DNA of 56,711 bases from Bacteroidota bacterium (GCA_021820065.1 JAKAEE010000014.1:5151-61861), one strand, 5' to 3'; positions 1-8,964 are shown, counted from the stretch's first letter. Made by a program: numbers and translations. Notes: generated by a model from the letters alone, not told the origin.

Positions 1-1
1 T

Positions 2-292
2 CAGAATCTCGACATCATGGATTTGTACTTAACTGAAGGGAAATCGAGAAGCATTCCGAAGCTCGTTATTTTTGATAAAGACGGCAACGAACTGATCCAG
101 TGGGGACCGCGACCCGCAGCAGCACAAGCGCTTGTTGATAAAAACAAGTCGGAAGGCAAATCAAAAGATGACTACATGAAAGATTTGCATTTGTGGTACG
201 GAAGAAACCGTGGCAAAGATGTTGAAGAAGAATTCTTGAAGATAATTGAGAAGTTGGTCGGCGTTTCGGCTACTTATTCTGAAAAATCTTAA
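2..292 (+). CDS. Thioredoxin-family protein, C-terminal part (5' end outside window)
   Basis: The open frame runs from the first bases of the window to a stop at 290-292, and the ATG at 17 is probably internal. The visible ~96 residues include a conserved beta-strand segment (SIPKLVIFDKDGNELIQWG) matching the cis-Pro strand region of thioredoxin-like folds, followed by a helical C-terminus. The CxxC region, if present, lies upstream of the window. The 3' end overlaps the convergent TonB-domain gene by 23 bases. Family assignment is inference from fold-like pattern and is moderate; substrate and redox partner are unknown. Confidence 0.6.
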   Translation, partial: QNLDIMDLYLTEGKSRSIPKLVIFDKDGNELIQWGPRPAAAQALVDKNKSEGKSKDDYMKDLHLWYGRNRGKDVEEEFLKIIEKLVGVSATYSEKS

Positions 293-1037
293 AGTCCACA
301 TTTAAAATTAAAGTTGAGTTTACCGGCTTACCGCCGTTTTCTCCCGGATGAAATTTTGTTTTCATCACAGCGGCTTGTGCCGCTTCATCACAGCCATAAC
401 CTAAACCTTTTACAACTTCGGCGCTTGTGGTCGTTCCTTCGGCATTAATCGTCACTTTCAGAGTAACCGTTCCTTCCAAACCGTACTTTAGCGCATGTTC
501 AGGATAAACCAAATTATCTTCAACTGCCTTTATCCCGCCGATTGGAGCTGCACATACTTCCACATCGCACGGTGATAAATTTTGTATCGCACCTACAGCT
601 TGATTTCGTTTGCCCGCTAAATAATTTTGTGCCGGTGCAGAATAATTTGGATCGAAAGAAAAATTTTCTTTTTTCGTAATCATCCCTTTTGAAAAATAAT
701 AAATATGCTTCAATCCCCCGTTTCCAAAATAGGCGCGATCAATACCGTCTTTTATTCCATCTATCACTTCATACTCTTCTTTTACCAAACCGGAATCGAA
801 ATATTCTTTCACCCATCCGTTCAAAATTCCATTATCATAATTTTTCTCGGTCATAATGTTTCCGTTCTGGTAGTACCAAACGGAGTTGCCTTCCAGAATA
901 TTGTTGGCATACGAAAGCTCCTCTTGAACTTCTCCGGTTGGAAAGTAAGTTCTAACAATTCCGTTCTGCGCAAAAACGCTGAACGCGAAGATTAGCTGTA
1001 ACGTTATGATTGATCGAAACAAAAAGGCAAAAGACAT
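270..1037 (-). CDS. Secreted MORN-like repeat protein with TonB C-terminal domain
   Basis: The 255-aa product begins with a signal peptide (hydrophobic stretch ending FSVFAQ near residue 24). Residues ~30-125 hold repeated G-x-W/Y-x-x-Y-x-N/S-G units of the MORN-2/YwqK type. Residues ~175-253 form a TonB C-terminal domain (P-x-x-A-...-G-x-V-x-x-x-V, then GYGCDEAA and F-x-P). The same GYGCDEAA block occurs in the TonB-like protein ending at 10103. No inner-membrane anchor other than the signal peptide is visible, so it may act in the periplasm or at the outer membrane rather than as a classical energy transducer. It is probably monocistronic; the hydrogenase operon lies upstream on the same strand behind a terminator. 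Confidence 0.75.
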   Translation of the reverse strand: MSFAFLFRSIITLQLIFAFSVFAQNGIVRTYFPTGEVQEELSYANNILEGNSVWYYQNGNIMTEKNYDNGILNGWVKEYFDSGLVKEEYEVIDGIKDGIDRAYFGNGGLKHIYYFSKGMITKKENFSFDPNYSAPAQNYLAGKRNQAVGAIQNLSPCDVEVCAAPIGGIKAVEDNLVYPEHALKYGLEGTVTLKVTINAEGTTTSAEVVKGLGYGCDEAAQAAVMKTKFHPGENGGKPVNSTLILNVDFKIFQNK

Positions 1038-1148
1038 TTTTTTACAAATAAATTTTTAGCTGATTCAAATTTAGAAAAACTTTTCTGTAATGATAAATAC
1101 AATTGTGCAAGACTGCTTGCAAAATTTCTTGCCAGCATTTTAAAATGA

Positions 1149-1175
1149 AAAAGCGGATTGTTTCAATCCGCTTTT
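1149..1175 (-). terminator. Intrinsic terminator after the hydrogenase operon
   Basis: A perfect stem GCGGATTG/CAATCCGC (1153-1160 with 1164-1171, loop TTT) is flanked by AAAA and TTTT, so it can work on both strands. It lies 30 bases past the stop of the cytochrome b subunit gene and probably ends that transcript. Confidence 0.85.
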
Positions 1176-1204
1176 CCTTCAGCACCATACTGGGAAGATC
1201 GGCA

Positions 1205-1876
1205 TTACTTTTTCTTTTCTATAAACTTCCATCCGCCTGCCATAGATGAAATAATTCCCCGTCCCTCGACATAATCATGGTAGAACACAAGATAGACATG
1301 AATGATCGAAAAGATTATGAAGAACCACATCATCACATGGTGCCATTGGCGAACCGCGAAATCGCCGCCCATCAATGGAACGATCCACGCGAACATGTGA
1401 GGCAGCCACGAATCACTCATCGCTGCATACATTCCGAATCCGGTTATGCATTGAAACAAGAAAACAAGAAACGTTATGAAATAAGTAAAGCCCGCAAGCG
1501 AATTGTGACCGACCGATTCAAGCGGTTTCGACTGAGTCTGCAGAATATCAATCTTCAAGACATCGACGGCTTCCTGCACTTGAGATTTGCGGTGGATAAT
1601 AAAATTTCTCCACTGTGCAAATTTATTTCCAACAAATCCCCAGTAAATTCGAAATAGAAAATTGAAAAAGAAAATAAATGCCGCTACGAAGTGTATGAAC
1701 CGGATTTGTCCAAACCAATAACTGTAAGACGCTTCTGCGGCGCTCTGAACTGCTAATGGGCGACCGATTAAATACCCTGTTACAGCTAAAGCGGCAACAC
1801 ACAGAGCATTAATCCAATGATAAATCCTTACCGGCAACTGCCAAACGTAAACCCGTTCGCTAATTACTCTTTCCAT
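1205..1876 (-). CDS. hyaC: [NiFe] hydrogenase b-type cytochrome subunit
   Basis: The 223-aa integral membrane protein has about four transmembrane helices and conserved histidines (PVRIYHWINAL near the N-terminus, RFIHF, and WHHVMMW and IIHVYLVFYHDY near the C-terminus) that fit di-heme b ligands. This family anchors group 1 hydrogenases and passes electrons from the small subunit to quinone. It is the third gene of the structural operon, starting 8 bases after the large-subunit stop. Length and motifs agree with the HyaC/HupC family (~220-240 aa). Confidence 0.93.
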   Translation of the reverse strand: MERVISERVYVWQLPVRIYHWINALCVAALAVTGYLIGRPLAVQSAAEASYSYWFGQIRFIHFVAAFIFFFNFLFRIYWGFVGNKFAQWRNFIIHRKSQVQEAVDVLKIDILQTQSKPLESVGHNSLAGFTYFITFLVFLFQCITGFGMYAAMSDSWLPHMFAWIVPLMGGDFAVRQWHHVMMWFFIIFSIIHVYLVFYHDYVEGRGIISSMAGGWKFIEKKK

Positions 1877-1884
1877 TATCGCTC

Positions 1885-3600
1885 CTAAAATGTTTGTACT
1901 TGGTGAACGTAAGTACCTTTTTCATCGTACAAATGAACCGCACAAGCAAGGCATGGATCGAACGAGTGAATTGTTCTCAAGATTTCCAAAGGTTTCTCCG
2001 GATCTTTAATCGGCGTTCCGATAAGCGATGATTCGTATGCAGACATTTGACCTTTATCGTCGCGTGGTGAAGCGTTCCATGTTGAAGGAACAACAAGCTG
2101 ATAGTTATCAATCTTCTTGTCTTTGATAACAATCCAATGCGCAAGCGCGCCGCGTGGCGCTTCGGTCATTCCAACGCCTTTAGCTTCCGCCGGCCATGTT
2201 TCCGGATCCCACTTTTCATTATTGAACATTCTTGTATCGCCGTTCTTTATATTGGAAAGAAGCTGGGAATAAAAATCTTTCGACCAGCCGGAGATAAGAA
2301 GCGTTTCAATTCCGCGCGCTGCTGTTCTGCCAAGAGTTGAGAAAAGCGCCGCAACAGGAACATTCAGTTTTTTCAGAACAAGCCCAACTGTTTCCTGAAC
2401 TTCTTTGTTTCCAGACGCATAGGCAACAAGCATTCTTGAAAGCGGACCAACTTCCATTGGTTGTCCTTTCCATCGAGGAGTTTTTAACCAGCTATATTTT
2501 TTTGAAACATCAAGATGATCGTACGGCGGTTTCGGCCCGGAATATTTTAGTTTTGTCTCTCCAGACCAAGGATGCAGCCCGACTTTGTCGCCTGCTTCAT
2601 AGTCATACCACGAGTGAGTGATAAATTCTTTGATCTGTTCTAAATCGTGTCCGTCAACTTCATGAACCTTGCTTAAATCACGCCCAAGAATTATTCCACG
2701 CGGCAATTTAAATTTTGCAACATCCGCATAACCGTTCGTCGGCAAATCTCCGTACGCAAGATAATTTGTTAAACCGCCGCCGATTCCACCCCAATCTTTA
2801 TAGAACGATGCAACCGCAAGAAGATCAGGGATATAAACCTGCTCAATAAATTCTCTTGCCTGATCAAACAAAGTTCCAACGTAAGTCAATCGTTCTGCGT
2901 TCAAAGCATTTGCCTCTTCAATGTTCACCGAGCATGCGGCGCCGCCAACCAAATAATTCGGGTGCGGATTCTTTCCACCGAATATTGTGTGAACTTTGAC
3001 AATTTCTTTTTGCCATTCCAAAGCTTCCAGATAGTGAGCAACAGCCATCAAGTTAGCTTCTGCCGGTAATTTGTAAGCAGAGTGTCCCCAGTATCCGTTT
3101 GCAAATATTCCGAGTTGACCACTGTTAACAAATGCGGTTAACCGTTTCTGCAAATCGGCAAAATATTTTGGCGAGCTCTTGGGCCAGCTGGAGATACTTT
3201 GTGCGAGTTCAGAAGTTTTCTTTGGATCTGCTTTAAGCGCACTAACTACGTCCACCCAATCCAACGCATGAAGGTGGTAAAAGTGAACGACATGGTCTTG
3301 CATGTATTGCGCACAGAACATTAAGTTACGAACTAACTCAGCGTTTGGAGGCACAGTTATTTTCAAAGCATCTTCAACTGTTCTTACCGAAGCCAAAGCA
3401 TGTACCGTTGTACAAACCCCGCATGCCCTTTCGGTAAATGCCCAAGCGTCTCTTGGATCTCTTCCTTTAAGAATTAATTCAAAACCCCTTACCATTGTAC
3501 CGGAACTGTATGCATCAACAACTTTACCGTCTTTTACATCAACTTCTATTCGAAGGTGACCTTCAATACGGGTGATCGGATCAATAACTATTCGAGCCAT
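1885..3600 (-). CDS. hyaB: [NiFe] hydrogenase large subunit
   Basis: This is the catalytic subunit carrying the NiFe(CN)2CO site for H2 oxidation. Both ligand motifs are intact: L1 ERACGVC with Cys60 and Cys63, and L2 DPCLACAVH with Cys550 and Cys553. After His556 a 15-residue tail remains, which the family's HyaD-type endopeptidase removes after nickel insertion; that protease and the hyp genes are not in this window. The 571-aa length is normal for group 1 enzymes. The start codon overlaps the small-subunit stop by one base (TAATG), indicating translational coupling. Confidence 0.97.
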   Translation of the reverse strand: MARIVIDPITRIEGHLRIEVDVKDGKVVDAYSSGTMVRGFELILKGRDPRDAWAFTERACGVCTTVHALASVRTVEDALKITVPPNAELVRNLMFCAQYMQDHVVHFYHLHALDWVDVVSALKADPKKTSELAQSISSWPKSSPKYFADLQKRLTAFVNSGQLGIFANGYWGHSAYKLPAEANLMAVAHYLEALEWQKEIVKVHTIFGGKNPHPNYLVGGAACSVNIEEANALNAERLTYVGTLFDQAREFIEQVYIPDLLAVASFYKDWGGIGGGLTNYLAYGDLPTNGYADVAKFKLPRGIILGRDLSKVHEVDGHDLEQIKEFITHSWYDYEAGDKVGLHPWSGETKLKYSGPKPPYDHLDVSKKYSWLKTPRWKGQPMEVGPLSRMLVAYASGNKEVQETVGLVLKKLNVPVAALFSTLGRTAARGIETLLISGWSKDFYSQLLSNIKNGDTRMFNNEKWDPETWPAEAKGVGMTEAPRGALAHWIVIKDKKIDNYQLVVPSTWNASPRDDKGQMSAYESSLIGTPIKDPEKPLEILRTIHSFDPCLACAVHLYDEKGTYVHQVQTF

Positions 3601-4715
3601 TATTCACCTCCTTTTTTTTCTGTTACGCTGCCGTTTTCAATTCCCTCTTTGATCAGTTTGCGTTTGCGGATATTTGTTGAAATTGCATGAGCAGCAACGC
3701 CCGCAACCGTAGCGGCGCCGACAACAACTCCAATATCATCTGCTGTTGTTTCAATTCCGAATCCCGGGAATGATGCAAGATGTTGATAGAACGGACCGTT
3801 ATCCCAAAAGTGAGCTTCGCTGCATCCAATGCAACCATGACCGGATTGGATTGGATAGCTAACACCGTTATTCCATTTAATAACCGCGCATGAATTGTAG
3901 GTAACGGGACCGCGGCAGCCCATCTTGTACAAACAATATCCGCGTTTTGCATTTTCATCATCGAATGCATTTACAAATAATCCGGCATCGTAATTCGGGC
4001 GGCGGTAACACGTATCGTGAACACGTCGCGAATAAAATGCTTTCGGTCTTCCTAATCCGTCGAGTTGCGGAATGCGATCGAATGCTAAGAGATAAACAAT
4101 AGTTCCAGCCATAACTTCTGCGATTGGCGGACAACCCGGAACATTTATAATAGGTTTACCGCTAATAATTTTATGTATCGGCGTTGCGCCTGTCGGATTC
4201 GGTTTCGATGATTGGATACAACCGTTGGAAGCGCAACTTCCCCATGCAATAATTGCTTTTGCATTTTGCGCGGCTTCTTTAACGATGTCCAATGCGGTTC
4301 TTCCGCCTATGCAGCAATAAACGCCGTCTTCTTCAGTTGGAATTGAACCTTCAACCAGCATCAAGTACTCGCCTTTGTATTTCTTCATAGTATTATGAAG
4401 CGCTTCTTCTGCCTGCTTTCCCGCGGCTGCTTGAAGCGTTTCTGTGTAGTCGAGTGAAATTTTATCTAATATAACATCTGCAACAATCGGGTGTGAGGAA
4501 CGGATGAAAGACTCGCTGCAACAAGTACACTCTTGGAAATGGAACCAAACAACCGGAATACGCGGTTTGGTTTCCATGGCTTTAACAACTTTGCCAACGC
4601 CGCTTGCTTCTACTCCAATGAACGCCGTCATCCAGGTGCAGAATTTTAGAAAATCACGACGTGAGTAACCGTGTCGTTTCATTTCATCCCAATAAGTAAC
4701 GGGATTTTCATTCAT
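3600..4715 (-). CDS. hyaA: [NiFe] hydrogenase small subunit, O2-tolerant six-cysteine type
   Basis: The 371-aa Fe-S subunit starts with a twin-arginine leader (SRRDFLKF at residues 18-25), so the folded heterodimer should cross the membrane by Tat. Proximal-cluster cysteines are 63, 66, 161 and 195, and extra cysteines sit at 65 (ECTCCSE) and 166 (GSCASNGC). These align with Cys19 and Cys120 of the Ralstonia MBH, which hold the [4Fe-3S] cluster of O2-tolerant enzymes (family knowledge). Medial and distal cluster motifs (CYRR, GYCLYKMGC, GHGCIGCSE) are present. A C-terminal hydrophobic helix (IGVVVGAATVAGVAAHAI) is the membrane anchor. Confidence 0.97.
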   Translation of the reverse strand: MNENPVTYWDEMKRHGYSRRDFLKFCTWMTAFIGVEASGVGKVVKAMETKPRIPVVWFHFQECTCCSESFIRSSHPIVADVILDKISLDYTETLQAAAGKQAEEALHNTMKKYKGEYLMLVEGSIPTEEDGVYCCIGGRTALDIVKEAAQNAKAIIAWGSCASNGCIQSSKPNPTGATPIHKIISGKPIINVPGCPPIAEVMAGTIVYLLAFDRIPQLDGLGRPKAFYSRRVHDTCYRRPNYDAGLFVNAFDDENAKRGYCLYKMGCRGPVTYNSCAVIKWNNGVSYPIQSGHGCIGCSEAHFWDNGPFYQHLASFPGFGIETTADDIGVVVGAATVAGVAAHAISTNIRKRKLIKEGIENGSVTEKKGGE

Positions 4716-4743
4716 TGCTACCTCCTGCTTATTTGAACAGTTA

Positions 4744-4977
4744 TTAATTAGTTATCAATTTTTCTTTTGAATTAATTTCAGGTTGAATTTTATTTATCTG
4801 CAACTGTGCTTTCACTGAAAGTATTTCGCCAAGATGAACATCGGTAATTGAGTCTGTAATTATTTCTAAGTAGGTCGGTGTTAATGCAAGCTTCAAAATT
4901 TGTTTTCCCTCTCTGATGGAAATCTCAACAACTTTTCCTTCAATCGAAATTTCTTTTTGAAGTGATATAGTTGTCAT
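4744..4977 (-). CDS. Small uncharacterised protein leading the hydrogenase operon
   Basis: The family is not recognised. The frame opens at 4989, but the ATG at 4977 is preferred: GAGG lies just upstream and the sigma-54-type promoter at 5007-5022 would start RNA near 4996, which suits 4977 better. The 77-aa product has no cysteine, no signal peptide and a beta-rich alternating pattern (EGKVVEISIREGKQILKLAL) vaguely like a small OB-type barrel. It is not HypC, because the essential N-terminal Met-Cys is missing. It is the first gene of the hydrogenase transcript, 28 bases before the small-subunit gene, so a role in assembly or regulation is possible but unproven. Confidence 0.6.
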   Translation of the reverse strand: MTTISLQKEISIEGKVVEISIREGKQILKLALTPTYLEIITDSITDVHLGEILSVKAQLQINKIQPEINSKEKLITN

Positions 4978-5006
4978 AGCCCTCGACATTAAAGTCTGAT
5001 TATGAT

Positions 5007-5022
5007 TTCAAATGACGTGCCC
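5007..5022 (-). promoter_or_regulatory. Sigma-54-type (-24/-12) promoter of the hydrogenase operon
   Basis: Read on the minus strand the site is GGGCACG-TCAT-TTGAA, against the consensus TGGCACG-N4-TTGCW. The -24 block matches except its first base and the spacing is exact; the -12 element has TTGA in place of TTGC. It sits about 30 bases before the preferred start of the small upstream ORF and directly downstream of a sigma-54 activator gene, which strengthens the call. The missing C at -12 is the weak point. Confidence 0.6.
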
Positions 5023-5067
5023 CAAATTGATTTGGATTTTGGAACGAAAACGAAACTGCAAAAAGAT

Positions 5068-5099
5068 GGAATGCGATATTCCGTGAAATGATTCGCGAA
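5068..5099. promoter_or_regulatory. Candidate activator-binding site (inverted repeats)
   Basis: Two palindromes lie upstream of the sigma-54-type promoter: GGAAT-N5-ATTCC at 5068-5082 and TTCGCGAA at 5092-5099. They are roughly 50-80 bases upstream of the -24 element, a plausible position for an enhancer bound by the Fis-type HTH of the adjacent activator. No experimental basis; position and symmetry only. Confidence 0.35.
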
Positions 5100-5112
5100 A
5101 ATCCGTGGTGGG

Positions 5113-6108
5113 TTACTTATGTCCGTTCAGATTGTATTTCTTGAGTTTATCGCGAAAGGTTGAGAGACTAAGACCCAAAGTTTTTGCGGCTTGAGATTGA
5201 TTGCCGTTGCTTTTAGCTAATGCTGTGCTCAGCAGATTGTGCTCGAGGCATTTCACTATTTGATCCAGACTCATTGAATCTTCCAGATAACATTTGTTGC
5301 ATGCTTTAAGAAGGAAATCAACCGGGTTGCCGGTTTTTACTTCTTGCGGAAGATCGTCAAGGGTGATTTCATTTTCCGCGAAAAGACAAATTCGCTGAAT
5401 AACATTTTTCAACTCGCGCACATTACCGGGCCAACTATAACTGATGAACGCTTTGAACGCATCATGCGAGACTTTCAAATCTTTTTCCGGTGCGTACTTC
5501 TTGATGAAATGTTCAATTAACGGCGGAACGTCGTCGCTTCTCTCACGCAATGGAGGAATGTCAACCGGAACCACGTTTATTCTGTAGAAAAGATCGGCTC
5601 TAAAAATTTCTCTTTCAACCAAAAGTTTCAAATCTACTTTTGATGCGGTGATCAGTCGAACATCAATTGGAATTGGAGTGGTTCCGCCGATTCTCATAAT
5701 TTCTCTCGATTCCAAAACGCGGAGAAGTTTCGATTGAATCGAAAGCGGAACATCATCTATGTCGTCTAAGAAAATGCTTCCGGTGTTTGCAATTTCGAAC
5801 AATCCTTTTTTGTCGTTAAGCGCGCTTGTGTACGCCCCTTTTTCATGACCGAACAATTCACTTTCAAGCAGATCGGCGGGCAAAGCAGAAAGACTAATCT
5901 TAACAAACGGTTTCTGACTTCTTGGACTTGTGTTGTGAATGTACTCGGCAAAAATTTCTTTACCAACTCCGGTTTCACCGATCAACAGCACCGAGCTGTC
6001 GGACGCAACAATTCTATCGATGCGTGAAAGTATATCGCGCATTCTATCGTTCTTCGCGATCAGTGTAAGCGACTTGAGATTGCCGTAATCTATTTTAACG
6101 AGGTTCAA
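5113..6108 (-). CDS. Sigma-54-dependent transcriptional activator (AAA+ and Fis HTH, no receiver domain)
   Basis: The 331-aa protein consists of an AAA+ sigma-54 interaction domain starting almost at the N-terminus (Walker A GETGVGKE at 44-51; Walker B FLDDID at 113-118; arginine-finger region PLRERSDDVP) and a C-terminal Fis-type helix-turn-helix (~300-327, SQAAKTLGLSLSTFRDKL). There is no N-terminal receiver, GAF or PAS domain, so control must come from its amount or from a partner protein. The GAFTGA loop reads GAYTSA (91-96): the key Thr is kept but the fifth position is Ser. It lies immediately upstream of the hydrogenase operon with its sigma-54-type promoter, so hydrogenase activation is the likely role. 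Confidence 0.93.
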   Translation of the reverse strand: MNLVKIDYGNLKSLTLIAKNDRMRDILSRIDRIVASDSSVLLIGETGVGKEIFAEYIHNTSPRSQKPFVKISLSALPADLLESELFGHEKGAYTSALNDKKGLFEIANTGSIFLDDIDDVPLSIQSKLLRVLESREIMRIGGTTPIPIDVRLITASKVDLKLLVEREIFRADLFYRINVVPVDIPPLRERSDDVPPLIEHFIKKYAPEKDLKVSHDAFKAFISYSWPGNVRELKNVIQRICLFAENEITLDDLPQEVKTGNPVDFLLKACNKCYLEDSMSLDQIVKCLEHNLLSTALAKSNGNQSQAAKTLGLSLSTFRDKLKKYNLNGHK

Positions 6109-6257
6109 TTAGATTCTTCAGAAATTAATTTGTTGTGTTAGAAAAAATTTATTCATTCATACTTTTAGTTCAATATGTGATTTTTCAAACAACTTAGCAA
6201 TAAAGTAATTAACCGGATAAACCGCTCCCTCTCATTTTGTTTTGGAACCTTGAATGG

Positions 6258-6287
6258 TTGACACTTTAGAATTATTAATTTTTTATT
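6258..6287 (+). promoter_or_regulatory. Possible sigma-70 promoter of the MFS gene
   Basis: TTGACA at 6258-6263 is followed 18 bases later by TTTATT at 6282-6287. The -35 is perfect and the -10 is weak. It lies about 65 bases before the chosen start of the MFS transporter gene. The rest of the 196-base gap between the divergent activator and MFS genes is AT-rich with nothing else recognisable. Confidence 0.4.
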
Positions 6288-6352
6288 TCAATTTATTCAT
6301 ATAAATGATAGTTTCAGCATTAAATTTTTGCACTCCCGAAAAGGAATCAACG

Positions 6353-7588
6353 ATGGAACAACATAAAGAAAGCCTTCTAAAGAATATTCTGAACACTACG
6401 GTTCTGGTTTCCGCACTCGGATATTTTGTAGATATCTATGATCTTATCTTGTTCGGAATTGTCAGGGTCCCTAGTTTAACTGACCTTGGCGTTCCCGCAA
6501 ATAATATGATTGAGGTTGGTGTTTACATTTTACAAATGCAAATGTGGGGCATGCTGATCGGTGGAATTATTTGGGGAGTTTGGGGCGACAAGAAAGGTCG
6601 GCTTTCAGTATTGTTCGGATCAATTTTTATGTATTCAGTTGCAAATTTATTAAACGCGTTTGTAACATCGATTGATCTTTACGCGCTTCTCAGATTTATT
6701 GCCGGGGTTGGTTTGGCTGGTGAACTTGGCGCTGCTGTAACCCTTGTAAGTGAAGTGATGACGAAAGAAACGCGCGGATACGGTACCGCAATTGTCGCAA
6801 CGATTGGGGTGACAGGTGCAATCTTCGCAGCTATAATTGGTGATGTTTTCAATTGGCACGTGGCATTTATCATCGGTGGAATTCTTGGTCTAATTCTTTT
6901 GATTATGCGGCTGCGAATGTTCGAAAGCGGAATGTACAAGTCGGTCCAAACTACAAATATCAGCAAAGGAAATTTTTTGAAACTGTTCACTTCAAGAGAT
7001 AGATTCTTGCGATACCTTTATTGCATTTTGATCGGACTTCCGATTTGGTATGTAGTCGGAGTATTAATCACATTCTCTCCGGAATTTGCAAAAGTACTTG
7101 GAGTACATGAAAAAATTGTTGCGGGCAATTCCATTTTGTTCACATACACAGGATTAATCTTTGGTGATTTTGCCAGCGGTTTTTTAAGTCAATATTTGAA
7201 AAGCAGAAGAAAAGTTGTTGCTTTTTTCATTGGACTAACTTTCGCTTTTATTTTGCTTTACTTATTCACTCACGGTCTTACAAAGGTTCAGTTTTACGGT
7301 CTATGTGTTTTGCTGGGATTCGCCACAGGCTATTGGGCAGTTTTTGTGACAACTGCATCGGAACATTTTGGGACAAACCTCAGATCAACGGTTACAACTA
7401 CGGTCCCAAATTTCATCCGCGGTTCGGTAATACCTATTACTTTCGGATTTGAATACTTACGTTCGTCACTCGGTATGATTTATTCCGCGCTGATAATTGG
7501 AATTGTTTCAATTGTGATTGCCTTATTTGCAATCTATAAATTGGAAGAAACATATGACAAAGATCTTAATTACATAGAAAACATTTAG
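6353..7588 (+). CDS. Major facilitator superfamily transporter
   Basis: This 12-helix transporter of about 411 aa has the MFS motif A loop GDKKGRLS between helices 2 and 3. The ATG at 6353 is chosen over the upstream ATG at 6305 because AAGGA stands seven bases before it, and the extra 16 residues are not membrane-like. The N-terminus places the first helix at once ([21 protein letters not shown]), and Asp-Ile-Tyr-Asp in that helix recalls proton-coupled metabolite or sugar porters. The substrate cannot be read from sequence. The DedA gene follows after 41 bases. Confidence 0.88.
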   Translation: MEQHKESLLKNILNTTVLVSALGYFVDIYDLILFGIVRVPSLTDLGVPANNMIEVGVYILQMQMWGMLIGGIIWGVWGDKKGRLSVLFGSIFMYSVANLLNAFVTSIDLYALLRFIAGVGLAGELGAAVTLVSEVMTKETRGYGTAIVATIGVTGAIFAAIIGDVFNWHVAFIIGGILGLILLIMRLRMFESGMYKSVQTTNISKGNFLKLFTSRDRFLRYLYCILIGLPIWYVVGVLITFSPEFAKVLGVHEKIVAGNSILFTYTGLIFGDFASGFLSQYLKSRRKVVAFFIGLTFAFILLYLFTHGLTKVQFYGLCVLLGFATGYWAVFVTTASEHFGTNLRSTVTTTVPNFIRGSVIPITFGFEYLRSSLGMIYSALIIGIVSIVIALFAIYKLEETYDKDLNYIENI

Positions 7589-7629
7589 AAATTTTTAATT
7601 CAACTTTTTCTCAACCAAAAATTACATTC

Positions 7630-8274
7630 ATGGAATTAATCAAAGAACTTCTCGATTTCGTTTTGCATCTTGACAAGTATCTCAACGATATTATTCTTCA
7701 GTACGGCACACTAACGTATCTTATACTTTTCCTGGTAATATTTGCAGAGACGGGATTAGTCTTCACACCGTTTCTTCCCGGTGATTCGTTATTATTTGCA
7801 GCGGGAACTTTTGCCGCGCAAGGGTCATTTAATGTTCACATTTTGTTCTTGATATTAGCCGCCGCTGCAATTTTAGGCGACACGGCAAATTACTGGATCG
7901 GTCATTACTTCGGTCTTAAAATTTTTGAAAAGAATTCCAGATTTTTGAAAAAGGAATACTTGGAACGAACTCACAAATTTTATGAAAAGTACGGAGGCAA
8001 AACAATCATACTTGCACGCTTCGTTCCAATTGTAAGAACTTTTGCGCCGTTTGTAGCCGGCATCGGATCGATGACATATTCAAAATTCATTTCTTACAAC
8101 GTAATCGGCGGTGCAATTTGGTGTGCACTTTTTGTGTATGGAGGATTTTATTTTGGTAACTTAGCGTTCGTAAAACAAAATTTTTCTTTGGTAATAATCG
8201 CTATCATTTTTATATCCATAATCCCGGGTATTACCGAGTACATGAGACATAAGTTGAATAAGTCCTACAAATAA
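7630..8274 (+). CDS. DedA family membrane protein
   Basis: The 214-aa protein has the DedA/SNARE-associated (VTT) domain: a re-entrant segment [20 protein letters not shown] and the conserved arginine motif [15 protein letters not shown]. Family members flip undecaprenyl phosphate or phospholipids and support membrane-potential homeostasis; which applies here is unknown. Four to five hydrophobic helices are visible. It sits between the MFS transporter and the ExbB-like gene on the same strand with short gaps. Confidence 0.9.
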   Translation: MELIKELLDFVLHLDKYLNDIILQYGTLTYLILFLVIFAETGLVFTPFLPGDSLLFAAGTFAAQGSFNVHILFLILAAAAILGDTANYWIGHYFGLKIFEKNSRFLKKEYLERTHKFYEKYGGKTIILARFVPIVRTFAPFVAGIGSMTYSKFISYNVIGGAIWCALFVYGGFYFGNLAFVKQNFSLVIIAIIFISIIPGITEYMRHKLNKSYK

Positions 8275-8304
8275 AAATTACTATTTCTTGAATGGAGACA
8301 CGAA

Positions 8305-8955
8305 ATGGGAAATGAAACACTTCTAGACCTTTTGATGAAAGGCGGGTTTACAATTTTCATACTGGCGTTGAGTTCTATCTTCTCGCTAAAAGTCATTATA
8401 GAAAAATTGATTCAGTTTAACGGAATTAAATCCAAGTACAATGAGGAACTGCTCACACAAATTGCAGAAAAGCTCGAAGCAAAAAGTTTGAAGGATGCCA
8501 TAACGGTTTGCAAGAACTATAAGATTACATCGCTCGGTTTCAAAGTTACTTCCCCGCTTGCAAATGTAATGAAGTACATCCTTGAACATCTTCACCTATC
8601 AAAAGAAGATTTAACCGAAACCGCGTACAACAAGCTTGATCAGGAAATTACGAAACTTGAAGGCGGTCTTGGAGTTCTTGCAACTCTCGGCGCGGTGTCA
8701 CCTTTCATTGGATTATTCGGAACTGTTGTTGGAATTATCAAATCTTTCAGCGCGCTGTCATTAACCGATACATCAAATTATTCGCACGTAATGAGCGGAA
8801 TAGCCGAAGCATTGATTGCAACTGCCGCCGGTTTATTTGTTGCGGTGCCGGCTGTTATGTTCTACAACTATTTCACGAAAAGATTAAAGCTGAGCATACC
8901 TTCGTTCGATGAATCAATTCACGGCGTGATAAGAGTTCTTAAAAGCTCCAAGTAA
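8305..8955 (+). CDS. exbB: MotA/TolQ/ExbB proton channel family protein
   Basis: The 216-aa protein has three transmembrane helices: one near the N-terminus (FTIFILALSSIFSLKVII) and two in the conserved C-terminal channel region (LGVLATLGAVSPFIGLFGTVVGIIKSF and AEALIATAAGLFVAVPAV). It starts a three-gene set with ExbD and a TonB-like protein, spacing 9 and 38 bases. ExbB pentamers with ExbD convert proton flow into TonB movement to power outer-membrane transport. Confidence 0.93.
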   Translation: MGNETLLDLLMKGGFTIFILALSSIFSLKVIIEKLIQFNGIKSKYNEELLTQIAEKLEAKSLKDAITVCKNYKITSLGFKVTSPLANVMKYILEHLHLSKEDLTETAYNKLDQEITKLEGGLGVLATLGAVSPFIGLFGTVVGIIKSFSALSLTDTSNYSHVMSGIAEALIATAAGLFVAVPAVMFYNYFTKRLKLSIPSFDESIHGVIRVLKSSK

Positions 8956-8964
8956 AGAGGATTT

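Noticed and set aside
1277..1657. 126-aa plus-strand ORF over the hydrogenase cytochrome gene
   Set aside because: Antisense shadow of hyaC; His-rich composition comes from complementary codons of membrane helices.
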